Assembly: GCF_049306965.1 (NCBI RefSeq)
Contig: NC_133200.1
Span: 17,677,001 to 17,741,000, forward strand
DNA length: 64,000 bases
Direction: 5' to 3'
From: Danio rerio
Taxonomy: Eukaryota > Chordata > Actinopteri > Cypriniformes > Danionidae
The first letter of the stretch is position 1. Each line of letters begins with the position of its first letter. This document shows positions 1-11,507 of this stretch, piece by piece. The notes beneath the pieces are model-generated. The model was not told the origin of the DNA. It searched no databases and saw nothing but the letters and a program-made list of their open reading frames with translations. A program made the translations under genes and the position numbers.

Positions 1-319
1 GTTTCTAACTGTGAATTCATAAGGACAATAGAAATGTTTGTTTTCTTGAACATTTTAAGTAAATAATCTGACTTTTTTTTGTTGCCGACTTTATTATTGT
101 TTTATTTTTAGTTTTTACAATTATTTTACACTTTTTATTGAGAATTGTTTTGAGCCTGTTTTTTGACAAACCTGTTTCTAACCATATCTAGAATAAGTAT
201 GTGTGTGTGTGTTTTTTTGTTTGATATGCTAAACTTAAAAAAAAAAAAAAACTTAATGAAGTATCACTTTTGGTCCTTTTTTGTTTTTAACCTGACACTA
301 TTTTAACCTTGTGAACCAG

Positions 320-602
320 GAGTCAAGTAATGCCACATTAAAGCTTATTCAAAGGTAAGTATTATACTATAAATGAACAACATACATTTCAAAGTAAAAA
401 AAAAACAACTCTCTCTTAAACAGCACTTCCATATTTTTTTTGCAGAGGCTCAATGAAGTTGACTGGAAAACATCAATTGAAGTAAGTAAAAGTGGTATTT
501 CTAGAATAAAGTGTTTCTTAAATAAATTCATAAATCAGGTAATTTGTTTAGTTTTTTTTATTGCTACAGGTTTGGAACAACATGGGGATCAGTGCTGAAT
601 GA
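320..602 (+). CDS. 3' terminal exons of an unidentified plus-strand gene
   Basis: Three short exons are flanked by good splice signals. Exon 320-354 lies between an AG and GTAAGT. The second exon ends at 481 before GTAAGT and starts at either 446 or 448, because the acceptor is a tandem AG (TTTGCAGAG). The last exon starts at 570 after CTACAG. Only one frame is open in the first exon (ESSNATLKLIQ). With the 448 acceptor the end reads RLNEVDWKTSIEVWNNMGIS then AE and a stop at 600-602. With 446 the frame shifts and stops 45 bases later. A poly(A) signal follows at 1019. Upstream exons are outside the window. The gene converges on ribc2. I do not recognise the protein; the reading with acidic and aromatic residues looks more like a real C-terminus. 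The call rests on splice signals and the poly(A) site only. Confidence 0.42.
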
Positions 603-1040
603 TTTTTTATTTTTTGCTTTGGATGAAGTTTGTTAATTAATTTATATTGTTTTTCTTTTATTGGATATGTGATTGTGATAAATGTTGGTGGTTGCTTAAA
701 TGTTGTCAAACTCAGTTCCAATTCCAGCCGAGTTTAGTTCCCACCCTGCTTCAACATTACATGTAGACTTCTAATAAGCCTCAATTAGTTTGATCAGGTT
801 TAATTAGAGTTAACGCTAAACTGTGCAGACCTGTGGCCCTCTGTTATAGGTTAGATGAGATTTAAATGTTTGACACCTGTGCTACTGTATATACACTGCA
901 TGTGTTGTTAGTTAATTGAACCTTTTTGTTTCATTGTAAATAGAAAATGTATTGATACCTGCTGATTTCATTAATGCTGTTATACATTTTCTGTTGTGTA
1001 TTTGTTTGCTGCCAAAACAATAAAATACATTTGTCTGAAG
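603..1040 (+). other. 3' UTR of the left-edge gene
   Basis: T-rich non-coding sequence follows the stop at 602. It ends about 15-20 bases after an AATAAA at 1019-1024, with GT- and T-containing sequence downstream. No other gene is visible here. Confidence 0.4.
1019..1024 (+). terminator. poly(A) signal AATAAA
   Basis: A canonical AATAAA lies 417 bases after the candidate stop at 602, on the strand of the left-edge gene. It is the best 3'-end signal in this stretch. Confidence 0.45.
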
Positions 1041-2262
1041 AATCTATATGCTTTCTAATTTAATAACACTTAAGAATACTGATTAATTTTAGTAACTGTA
1101 CAATAACTTAATATGACATACCATTATTGTGTATGCGGTATAATGATGTTATTTGTAACACTACAGTACAGTAAGTACTTATCTGCAGTTTCCAGTTAGT
1201 AATTAACTGACAAGACTGTTGCCAGTTACTCACTGTGACCAAACCATTACAGTGAGTAGCTGGCAACAGTGTTGCCAGTATTGCACTGTAAAAAGCCTGG
1301 TAAAGTCTAACAGTGTAGGGTATATTATACCTGCAATACACTACAGTGAAAACTGCAGTAAAACTAAGTATACTACAGTATTTATTACAGTTTATCAGTT
1401 TAATATAGTACAATTTGCGGCAGAATTCATTGACAACGTGTTGTAAATCCTATAATATAAAGCGTATAATACAGTTTATGGTTCACCAACACTATTGCTA
1501 CAATGTACCATAGTATTTTTTCATGTGGGTGTACATGCTGCTTTCATGTTTGTATTAATCGAATTTGTGTATACACTTGGCCTGATAACATACGCCATAT
1601 CTGCTAAACTTTTTTAGTGAATGAATGATGCTCTCTCTCTCTCTACCTGTTACTTGGTCTTGTAAAACACTTGCTTCCGGCGCCTGCTGGTGAGATAGAG
1701 TAAAAGCAGATGAACACTATGCACCAGTACTCTATTATATTTTTGCAATGTTGAATGTTCTATCAAATTTGAAACAAGCCGAATTTAAAATAATGGTTTT
1801 ATTCAACCATGTAGTATACACAGAAGAACACTTCCTCCTCGCTTTTAAAAAATAATAAATACCTCAGTATTCAAGTATTCCCACACACAAATATACTTTA
1901 CTATACTGTAAGATTTACTATAATAAACTTTAGTATACTGTAGTATATATGAGCGAGTGTGATATTGCGTTTAGACAACAGTTCAACGTCATAAAGGTTG
2001 TTTTAAAGGTTATGAGATCTAAAATGCCCCTGAACACTCACACATTTCCTTAGTAATTTCGTTATTATACTAGAGTTAAGTGTAGTACAAACACCACAAC
2101 AAATGACCAAATTGTTGCAATTCACTATGGCATATTTACCAGAGTAAAGTTCAAAACACTACTCTAATTATTTACCATGGGAATTTTATCTACACATTCC
2201 ATAGTTGTTTAATCTAAAATACTATGGTATTTTAAAATATAGGTCATACTGTCACCTCTTGG
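1041..2262. other. Intergenic AT-rich repeat debris
   Basis: No gene is seen. The text is rich in CAGTA/TACTG words (for example around 1130-1480 and 1890-1950). The piece at 1370-1480 resembles 3480-3650: both carry ACAGTTTATC, then TGTTGTAAAT, then CTATAATAT. This suggests two parts or copies of one old interspersed repeat. A (CT)n run lies near 1631-1643. Confidence 0.35.
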
Positions 2263-2266
2263 TTAA

Positions 2267-3251
2267 AGGTTCAGGACACACTGGAGAACTTTTTTTTTTA
2301 TATTAACAGATTTGTGTGTGTTGAGCATCAGTTAAGACAATGTTAGCACCTGTCAGCTTTAATTGTGGGGAAAACTGGATAATTTTGAGCTTTGTCAGCT
2401 AATTTCAGCTTCCGGGTTTTAAATGATTTTTGGGGCGGGATCAAAATCTGCGACGTAGCGCAGAACTGCAAGTGCAATGATGAAGCGTCGGTTTCTCATT
2501 ATTATTCATAGCGGAGTTTTCTTATCCTATGAGAAGAGCCGGCTGCTTAATTATTCATGAGACCTGCCAGACACGGACCCACGGCACACAGTATTTAGCC
2601 GTTCATGAAGGCTCATATGCCTTTTTTTCCATGATCCACGGGGTTTGTTGCATGTTTTTCCCCGCGATCTTGTCAGGGCAGATCATACAGCAAAGCTGTG
2701 TGTGTGCTGCTAGCATTTTTGTCGGGAGAGCAGCACGAGAATTAGAGAATAGCAGACGCTGTCTTTTAGCAGAAGTTCGTTCACATTCAGACACATCACT
2801 GTGCTGCTGTGTTTGCCTAAATCCTCCAGATTACCAGCAAGGCTAATGGTTAAAATAGACAGGTCAGGAGAGCTGCTGCACTGAGTCTGCTGGATTTGGG
2901 AATTGAGGGAGAAGTCCTCATTTATAGGGTTTACATGAACACACTTATCTTTATAATGATATAAATTGTGGTTATGTGGATATGAAATTACGAATAAAAA
3001 ATGTAGCAGGGCATTAAATCACTGTTCATTTCTTCGCATTTTAACTTTGTAAACTATAAACTCATGCGTCTCCTCACGGTTTGTCTCATTTTGTGAGCTA
3101 ACTGACAACAACAGTTGATCGCTCACGTTCTCCCCTGCTGGCTACGCCCACTCCTGCCTGATGCTCGCGGAGCTCCACGCCCATTAATCATGCATCTTTT
3201 GAAAAAATTCTGAAGTAGACTTTAACCGAAAGTGGGGGGTGTCATGGCCCT
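2267..3251. mobile_element. Non-autonomous DNA transposon, TTAA-flanked
   Basis: A 985-bp block of higher GC than its surroundings is bounded by TTAA on both sides (2263-2266 and 3252-3255). Its ends are imperfect inverted repeats: AGGTTCAGGACAC on the left and, reversed, AGGGCCATGACAC on the right. TTAA targets are typical of piggyBac and Kolobok elements. No transposase is visible, so it is non-autonomous or eroded. The family name is inferred only from the target site. Confidence 0.5.
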
Positions 3252-3255
3252 TTAA

Positions 3256-3768
3256 ACAACAAAACACATTTATGCTTAAACTCCTCCAGCTTAAGTTAAT
3301 TTTCTGAGAACAGCGTGATAACCAGCCTGAAAAAATTCTACAGTCATTTATAGAAAACACTATGGTGTTTTTCAACCATACTATAGCAAAATAACATAAT
3401 TTATTTGTTGCCAATTCTATAGTTAGCATGGTAATACAACAACTATATTAGTTAGGTTTTTTCAAGCTATCAATATTATATTACTATACAGATTTACTGC
3501 AGTAAAAAATAAGGTATGCTGCAGCATTTAATACAGTTTATCTGTAGCATTTATTAGAAAATGTTGTAAATACTATAATATCCACAGTATAAATGCACTT
3601 AATTGTAGTATAAACTGTAAATTAATATAGTGTATTTCATATAGGATATATCTTGCAATTATTTGCCAGATATTACATCCCTTGCTGAATTTCAGCAGGG
3701 TATTACTCCTTCTGGGATTAAATAAAATCTATCAACAGGACCTGTGAACTTTTGCTGCTCAATTTTCA
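3256..3768. other. Intergenic gap between the left gene and ribc2
   Basis: AT-rich sequence with no gene. Positions 3430-3660 repeat motifs seen at 1370-1480, as noted for the earlier intergenic stretch. It lies between two converging transcription units. Confidence 0.3.
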
Positions 3769-3774
3769 TTTATT
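3769..3774 (-). terminator. ribc2: ribc2 poly(A) signal
   Basis: TTTATT on the plus strand reads AATAAA on the ribc2 strand, about 170 bases after the ribc2 stop. The following minus-strand sequence is AT-rich. It would give a short 3' UTR. Confidence 0.5.
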
Positions 3775-3945
3775 GCTCAAACAGGACAGAAATATCACTT
3801 TTTTTACACACAAAAACCAACAGTAATAGTCCACATAATGTTATCTTCACTGTGATCAAATAATAATTGTTTCTCCCAAAGCTTGCCCAGCCAGAACACT
3901 TTACGGTGTTGCAAGTAAAATGATTCATCATCTCTTCTGAAACAT

Positions 3946-4113
3946 TTATCTACTGCTGGTGTTAAATTGGGAATAATAGCGCTCGTCTGGAATGTTGGTG
4001 TACACATCCTGAAGATGTTTCTTCCTGTGAATGGAAACAGTGTTACACAATGATAAACAGAAATAACATTCACAAAACTAATTACAGTATTTTGGTAATT
4101 TTTAAAAATCTAG

Positions 4114-4202
<89 letters not shown>

Positions 4203-7200
4203 ATATTTATTTGTATATTTATTTGTATATATATATTTTTTTACTTAATATATATTAGTCAACCAAAATCAATTTAACCCACCGAGCATCATGGATATGA
4301 GCCAGCTGTGAGTTGGAATTGTCCATTGCTCTGCGCAGCTCCTTATTAATGCGTGCTTGTTGTCTTTCCAGCAGCAATGCAGCACGAGCTGAGCTCATGC
4401 GTTCCTGATGTTCCTGAAGATCCTTCTGTCGTTGTTCCATGTTGGCTCGCTGCACAGATTTATTCGACTTTTAACATTTAAATGTATCTGAATTACTGGA
4501 GTAAAAATGGATAATGGAGATAATGGAGTAAAAAAAAGTTTTGGAACAGCATAAAGTGTGATGTACTTTGTAATACACATGTGCAAAATAGTCATACTTC
4601 TTTAGTCAAAATATTTAAAAAAAAATGTGTAGATTACTTGTTAAGTTACAATATATTCAACTTAAGTGGTGGAGAGGTTTATTTTAGCTTTTACACAGCT
4701 AGTTAACCTAGTTTTCCCCTGAGTTGTGTTGTGGATAAAATATAGGATAAGTTTTAATTATACATCACAAATGGGTCCTACAGAGATGTATTTAACATAA
4801 CATATATAAAAACACAGGCAGGAATTAATATCAACATCTGCATTAACAGGTTATTTTTCAGATCCTTTAATCTGCATCACTTTTAACTTCAGAAAAATGA
4901 CTGAATCCCTCATGAAGAGCTGAGGGATATGACATAAACATGCTTTAAACATTTATACTCTGTGGTCAACATGTGTTTGTTGCCTCATTTCGACCATTTG
5001 CAAGGAGTTTCACAATATACACGTTAAACTAACAAATATACATTTAAACATATTTTACACCTCTTTGGGGAATAATTTAACATATTATAATTTGTATATT
5101 CCACTCCATGTGCTCCGTGGCCATGCATGAAGCTGCTTACTCTTCCCTAAATCCTATCCAGTTTTCAAAATAAGAGTCCCGTATACATAGGAAGGCCCAA
5201 TACTAATTCTACGCCTTAGCCCTTATTCTATATTCTATATACAGTTGAAGTCAGAATTATTAGCCCTCCCCATTTTAATTTTTTTCTTTTTTTAAATATT
5301 TCCCAAATTATGTTTAACAGGGCAAAGAAAAATTCACAGTATGTCTGATAATATTTTTTTTTTCTTCTGGAGAAAGTCTTATATGTTTTATTTCGGCTAA
5401 AATACAAGCAGTTATTAATTTTTCAAACAGCATTTTAAGGACAAAATTATTAGCCATTTTAAGCTTAATTATTTTCAATAGTCAACAGAACAAACCATCG
5501 TTATACAATGACTTGCCTAATTACCCTAACCTGCCTAGTTAACCCAATTAACCTAGTTAAGCCTTTAAATGTCACTTTAAGTTGTATAAAAGTATCTTGA
5601 AAAATATCTAGTCAAATGTTATTTACTGTCATCATGGCAAGATAAAATAAATCAGTTATTAGAAATGAGTTATTAAAACTATTATTTTTTATAATGTGTT
5701 GAAAAAAATCTCTCCTTTAAACAGAAATTGGGAAAAAAAAATAAACAGGGGGGCTAATAATTATGACTTCAGCTGTATGTAGTTGGTGTATTCTTGGTTT
5801 CTAGTGTGGTCCTTTAAAATCTCCAGCTCTTCCCTTTAGCCCGACACCCTCAAACTAAGGAGAATTGGGAAACCCCTACCTCTACCCCTTCAATCCACAA
5901 AACGAGGGGTAGGGATGTCCCAATTCTCTTTATCTTGAAGGCGGCCATCGTCTATGTCATATGACGTTAGAGCTTGCGATGATGTGTGTGGAAGTTGTAG
6001 TGGTGTCACATTTCTTAAGAGTAAATTTGGGTTTCAAGGGCAAAAGGAAAAGGGTAGGGGTAAAAAAAAGAATTAGGATTGGGCCTAGGTATAATACAAG
6101 CTTAGATGAACTTTAAAATATGTGCAAAAAAATATCATTGTAATCTTATTAGATAATGTTATGGCCAATCAAACGCTGCCTGATTTACATGAGAAAGAGG
6201 AAAAAATGTGGTTCTTGGTATTTCATAACCATGTACTGAGCTCTTATTATTCAGATATGCCTAAGTACAGTGGTGCCTGCAGCCGTACAGCTGTAAGCAG
6301 TGTGCGTACCTACCATGAGACGGCAGGAATTAATGCCACTTTTTAATTAATTTTTTTATTACATAATTTAAATTAATTATTAAACAGTATGCACTACGAT
6401 ATATTGACAAAGTAATAAAGAATGAGAATAAATAAAGGTGTGTGATTGTGTGTTTTAAAGTGTGTATGTACTTGAGAGCTGAGAGCTGGTTTCTGGTTGG
6501 AATCTGTTTGCTTTAGTTTTGCTTGCGGTTTTCCACAAACTAAAAATCACAATTCAGAGAGCTATTGTTTAAAACAAGGTTCAAAATGAGTAAACTCTCT
6601 TTAAAACAGCTAAACTTAATTGAGATATTTGCCCAAAGGCCTAAAACTAATGAGACAAATATTGCTTCCCCATACGGAAGGGAGACCAGGTGCAGCCTGT
6701 GGCTGTGCAGCCTCCTCGCATGGAACTCCTACCATTCAAGGTGGTTTACACAGTTTTATCTGACAGACTGGCACAAATAAGCAGACCTCTTCATTCTCAA
6801 AACGAGTTTCTGAGTTCTCTCACCCTTCCAAAAGAGTTTGAGACTGGTTTTGAAGCACTTCACCTATTCGTTATTCTTGTTTATCTAGTAGATAGCTGAC
6901 CAACAAAAATTATAGTAAGATTAAGAAACAATGATGTGCTTTCATTTTCTCGGTCTCACTCACGACAATGCCCTCAAATAATGTAGCCTTTGACAGCATG
7001 CATCAGTGTTTTTTGAGATTGAAATGAGAATAAGGGATGATGGGGCAGGGTGGTGCTGGATATGTGCATACCTTTGAGTATAATCTTGCAGCTGCCCCTG
7101 CCTAAGTATATGCAGATTTTCATTCTATTGCACTTTAACATGCTAAGTTTGACCACTAATTTAAAATATTTGATGTGATTTAGTCCTGTACAATATATCA

Positions 7201-10200
7201 AGTCAGCATCGATATCGCAATGTACACATCTGCAATAGTCTAATCGCAAGATATGCAATGTTGAGTCTGAAATATAGTTGACCAGGAGCTTAGTTGACCA
7301 AGGATAACCATAATAGAGTTAAGGTTTATCAGTTGCATGTGATTTTAGGGCCAGTGAATGAGCATTTCATGTGAGTTTAGAACATTTTAGCACAAAAAAT
7401 TATGATGTTTGGAGGTGTAACATTGATTTATTTAATTTTGAATTTAAACAGAATTGATATCATTTATGCAAAAAAAAATTGTCTTTGTTTCTAGTCCAAA
7501 TATCTACATTTTGAATTGAAAACATGATTATTTTACTTGATCAAAGAATTTGTAGACATTTAGACAAGAAACAAGACAAAGCAAAGGAAGAAAAGCACTT
7601 TTTGCATTGTGATTATTCCATTTTTTTACCTAAATGCTGTTAGACACCCCAGAAAACTGCCACATAGAGCTATTTAAAACATCTTGTGAATCTATTTATA
7701 TTGCAATATTTATCACATAAAAATAAAATATGGCAATATCATATTTTTCCAATATCGTGCAGCCCTTATGTGAGTTATTATTCAATAAAAGTTAGTCATT
7801 CTCTGGCTTACCTTTCTGTCTTCTGCTTGCTGCCGCTGGTATTGTGTGTACGTTTGGAGCTCTTGAGGACTCATTCCCTTGTAACAGTCTCTGCGCAGAC
7901 GAGACAAACCCAGAACGCTCACATTCTGCTCAGGGTTTTCCATCAGCAGGTCTCCGTTCAGCTGGTTGTAGATCTCTGTCTGGTTGTTCTCTTCTTCTTC
8001 GCGGTGCTCTTGTAGACGTCGATGTGTGATTTCTGCAGCCTTTGTAAGTCAAGATATAGCAAGGAACAATGGAAAATGACACATGAGTGATACTACTGAG
8101 GTTATTTTTTTAAATAGAAAAGCTGTTTCATCCATTTTGTCTCACCAGTGCAAGGTTAAAGTCTTTGGTGGCGATGAGTAAGTCTCGCTTGGTTTGTTCC
8201 TCCATTTTCTGCAGTTCGAGAGCTCGGCTGTCCAAAGACATTCTGATTTGGTCATATTGATTCTCTGTGTGAAACAAACATTGGGAAAAAATAGTGTAAT
8301 ACTGTTTGATTCTGTATGGTTTTAGTAGATTTAAGATCATTTAAATAATGTTCTTATTAAACATATTATAAAACACACAAGTTAACCATTTAAGCTTATT
8401 AGGTTATTTGGCATTGCTTTTAAAAATCCAGTCATCAAATTTATTGATCTTGCTTGTTATTTTAATATTACTCAGATATTTATGTAGTTCATTTTTAATT
8501 AATTAACACAGGGTTTCTGCAGGTTTCACCAAGTCAAATGTAAGACTTTTTAAGACCTTTTAAGATCATTATAAATGGAATTTCAAACCTATAAATGGCT
8601 AAATGCTAAGGATTTTTTATTTCAAATAGACCAGTTGGTCTAGATCAGGGGTGGCCAAACTTTTTCTTATGAAGGGCCAAAAACCAAACTTGACTCAGAC
8701 TAGTAGGTAAGGTAATTAAACATTGCCATGGCAAATTGCTTAATTTATTTAATAATATTTGAATATAACTAGAACACATTGCTTTATAATACAGCACATT
8801 TTTCCATATTATAATGAATCTATTACAGTTAAACAAAACCAGGTTCATTTTCTAACCATGACTTTTTGCCTTGATTTGCTCTCTGATGTCTTCTGCATAG
8901 TCCTCGATACGTCAAGTGACATTATTTACATTTTAAAGAATCAGATTCATTTGCAACATTTAACTGAAATGTGCTTTTTTGTAGCTCGGTTTTGTAGGTT
9001 ACGTCAAATTAGAAATGACGATCTTCGCCTCTCCGTTATTCTCACTCTCTTCTCAGATGGGACGGTGGGCCAAATCAAAGGTCTTTTAGCATCCCTGGTC
9101 TAAAGAAAACGTTTTATACTAGCCCCATTAAAAAAATGTATTAGTTATTTCTTAGCCACATATTTTAAATAATGCATCAAATGTAAAAAGTAAACAAATC
9201 CTAGTTGTATACATGCAAATTATTTAAAACTTAAAAAAAAGAAAAACTTAAAAAACTATAATAATAAACTGTGTATACAGACGCAATAGTATATATAGGT
9301 CATTGTTCTCAATCTACTGTATACTGTATGGTCTATAAATGCATAGATTGTAAAGAATGTAATTAAACCATATTATTTATAAACTATTTAATTAGCTATT
9401 ACAATATTATTTATAAATACAGCTTTGTTAAATAATTTATTGAGCAACACAGTGGCTCAGTGGTTCGAGTCCCAGCTGGGTCAGTTGGCATTTCTGTGTG
9501 GAGTTAAAATGTTCTTTCCTTGTTTGCCTGGGTTTCTTCTGGGTGCTCCTGTTTCCCCCACAGTCCAAACACATGCGCTATAGGTTAATTGAATGAACTA
9601 AATTGGCTGTAGTGTATGTGTGTGAATAAGTGTTTATGGATGTTTCCCAGCACTGGGTTGCAGCTGGAAGGGCATCCACTGTGTAAAACATATGCTGGAT
9701 AAATTGGTGGTTCATTCCGCTGTGGTGACCTCTGATAAATGAACTAAGCTGAAGGAAAATGAATAATTTTTTTATTGTGATTGATTCCTGGTGATTGGAT
9801 GAGTGTTTGCCTGATTGAGTAGTTTCACATGAACATTAATTAAGAGTTGTTTAAAATGATTTAAGACCTACAAGAGAATATTTCATTTAATTTAAGAATT
9901 TTTTAAGGCCTAAAATTCCGTTTTTGAAATGTGAGACATTTTAAGACTTTTTAAGACCTGCGGGCACCCTGTAACAGTTTTATTTAGTTTTACATTATTA
10001 TTTTAATCCATCACATTTTTATTATAGTTTTTATTTAATCATTATTTTATTTATTTTTTATTTTTGAGTTTTAGTTTTGCAAGATTGAACAACATGACAT
10101 AGCTAGTGTTTAGTATAGTAAATGTGTGAAATTAGGGATTGGAATTTCAATTAGTACATATATTTTAAGATTACAAATTTTGAAATTGCGAATAAATACA

Positions 10201-11402
10201 TATATTGTATTTGTTTCTCTGCCTTATATAGAAATTAAAAAGATTTTTCAACATTAGGACCAAACATCCCTAAATAATTAAATAATTGGTCAAATAATTT
10301 TTGACATTTTAGATTAAGGGGCTTCCCATTGACCTTCTTGTTTCCGCTGTAGTTTTGCTCTCTCCACTTCTTCTTTTTGCTGTGTCGTCCATGAGTAGAG
10401 CTGCTCCTGCTGTTTCCTCAGCCTGTTCTTCTGGCCCAGATCTTCTCCAACCAGTCCCGGCAGTATCCTCTGCCCTTCCTGTTTCTTCAGCAGCTCCGGA
10501 TCATTTAGATCGAACTCTCTCCGGCTGCTGGCTTGTTGAAACTGTTGTCTGAATTGCACAATGTCCTTATTCAGCTGCCGCTCATCTTTCTTCTGCCGCT
10601 GTTCCAGGATACAGGCTATACCATCACTGCACAGTAGGTCATCCGCTAGAAACATAGAGCAGTTCCAGCTTGTTAAACCACCTAATCACAGTCTTAGTTC
10701 ATTATTATCAAAATAATGTAGTTTTTATATTTCCTCTGTGACTTATCAATACAGTATATGTATTAAATATTTAATATACTACAAATTTTCTTGTAACTAT
10801 ATATTAACTATTATGCTTCTATCTATCTATAACTTCAACTATATTATATAACTACTATATTATAATATATATAATAAAAATAATTGGTTTTCTTCAAATT
10901 TTATTTTCCTTTATATGATTTTCTTTACATCAAAGCCTCAAATTAAATATACACACTAACGTTAACGTTACATGGACATTTAAAACAAATAATTGTAACT
11001 TAAAAATAAAAAGATATTGCAAGTTTTTAAGTGTTTTCTGACAACAGAACCTGCATCCATAAATATATAACTGAATATTTTATTCATAGCTCGATATTGG
11101 TTACTGTCCTCACAGAACTCACCGTAGACTTTCAGCTCATTCGCTTCTCTCTGCTCTTTCTCTCTTCGCTCCTTAATTTGTTGGCCAAGAGCATCTATAT
11201 CAACCTGACAAAACAAAAAACGTGTCAAACGAATCTGCATATGTAGTTTCGAGCTGTATAAAGCTTATTAAGTAAACAAACTCACTCCAATAGTGCGGAC
11301 TTTATCACTAAAGATCCTCTCTTGCCTTTTCTGCTCCCTGATTCTCCTTCTGTCGAGGTGAACAGCTGCGACTCGGTCAGACAGATGCTCGACTTGGTTC
11401 AT
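3946..11402 (-). CDS. ribc2: RIB43A-like with coiled-coils protein 2
   Basis: Seven exons read on the minus strand: 11402-11286, 11204-11123, 10645-10334, 8264-8146, 8039-7812, 4449-4283 and 4024-3946. They total 1104 bp (367 aa plus TAA), close to the usual 370-380 aa, and all phases fit. The start MNQVEHLSDRVAAV precedes the family block IGVDIDALGQQIKERREKEQ (about residues 38-57). Further hallmarks are REFDLNDPELLKK, GEDLG, the central GDLLMENPEQ then YKGMSPQEL, RAALLLERQQ, and the C-terminal VYTNIPDERYYSQFNTSSR. These match RIBC2 better than RIBC1. The protein is nearly all charged coiled coil. RIB43A proteins lie inside doublet microtubules of cilia and flagella and stabilise the axoneme. 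The donor after exon 3 (GTCAAT) is weak. Introns hold many transposons. The promoter has candidate ciliary sites. Confidence 0.93.
4113..4198. repeat. Poly(A) plus (AT)n microsatellite
   Basis: A run of As is followed by about 34 AT repeats, in the last intron of ribc2. It explains the run of alternating Ile-Tyr codons here, which is not a gene. Confidence 0.95.
5193..6086. mobile_element. DNA transposon with GGCCCAAT ends, split by a Tc1-like MITE
   Basis: The left end starts AGGCCCAATACTAATTCTAC. The right end, reversed, starts AGGCCCAATCCTAATTCT. Between the ends lie GC-richer sequence (5825-6060) and an inserted Tc1-like element at 5242-5775. Removing the insert leaves a short non-autonomous element of about 360 bp. 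A second end of the same family is at 26954. It lies in a ribc2 intron. Superfamily is not determined. Confidence 0.55.
5242..5775. mobile_element. Tc1/mariner-type non-autonomous element
   Basis: Ends are inverted: CAGTTGAAGTCAGAATTATT on the left and, reversed, CAGCTGAAGTCATAATTATT on the right, each flanked by TA as expected for Tc1/mariner insertion. The 534-bp interior is AT-rich with no transposase. It sits inside the older element 5193-6086. Confidence 0.82.
6090..7180. other. ribc2 intron sequence, no clear feature
   Basis: Part of the long intron between exons 7812-8039 and 4283-4449. I see no coding exon and no clear element ends in this stretch. Confidence 0.3.
7181..7767. mobile_element. 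hAT-type non-autonomous element
   Basis: The left end is TAGTCCTGTACAATATATC. The right end, reversed, is AAGGGCTGCACGATATTGG. The flanks ATGTGATT (7173-7180) and ATGTGAGT (7768-7775) match at 7 of 8 bases, an 8-bp target duplication typical of hAT. The interior (587 bp) is AT-rich and non-coding. It ends 45 bases short of ribc2 exon 7812-8039. Confidence 0.68.
8646..9097. mobile_element. hAT MITE nested in the larger element
   Basis: The left end CAGGGGTGGCCAAAC and the reversed right end CAGGGATGCTAAAAG are flanked by GTCTAGAT and GTCTAAAG (6 of 8 match), a decayed 8-bp duplication. The interior has no transposase. The 114-aa open frame inside (8759-9103) is chance. Confidence 0.6.
9443..9766 (+). 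mobile_element. DANA SINE (tRNA-derived)
   Basis: It shows the diagnostic order of this zebrafish SINE: tRNA-like head (GTGGCTCAGTGGTTCGAGTC), CCCACAGTCCAAACACATG, CAGCTGGAAGGGCATCC, ATATGCTGGATAAATTGG, GGTTCATTCCGCTGTGGTGA, then an AATGAATA tail. It is diverged and lightly deleted in the head. It is inserted within element 8509-9971. Confidence 0.85.
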
Positions 11403-11482
11403 TATAACCGCTATAAATCGATATAACGAGCAATATAATGACACGTTTATAAATCGACTCGCAAGTTGTCACCAGACAAGGG

Positions 11483-11507
11483 GCAAACAAACGGGTTGCT
11501 AAGAAAC
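11483..11507 (-). promoter_or_regulatory. ribc2: Candidate X-box (RFX) and forkhead sites of ribc2
   Basis: About 80-105 bp upstream of the ribc2 ATG, GTTGCTAAGAAAC (11495-11507) resembles the RFX X-box (GTTGCC..GGCAAC type), with a strong left half and a weaker right half. Immediately beside it GCAAACAAAC (11484-11493) fits the forkhead core RYAAAYA. RFX factors and FOXJ1 are the known drivers of motile-cilium genes. Presence is seen; function is inferred. Confidence 0.4.

Larger units (their letters stand above)
8509..9971. mobile_element. DNA transposon (hAT-like ends) hosting two younger insertions
   Basis: Ends are CAGGGTTTCTGCAGG on the left and, reversed, CAGGGTGCCCGCAGG on the right. 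Near both ends are phrases of the type AAGACTTTTTAAGACC, so the inner arms also match. Inside lie a hAT MITE (8646-9097) and a DANA SINE (about 9443-9766). I could not confirm a clean target duplication. It lies in the ribc2 intron between exons 8146-8264 and 10334-10645. Confidence 0.55.

Noticed and set aside
2529-2846. 105-aa frame with many Cys
   Set aside because: It lies wholly inside the TTAA-flanked DNA transposon and has no known domain.
4050-4277. Open frame with a long Ile-Tyr run
   Set aside because: It is the (AT)n microsatellite in the last ribc2 intron.
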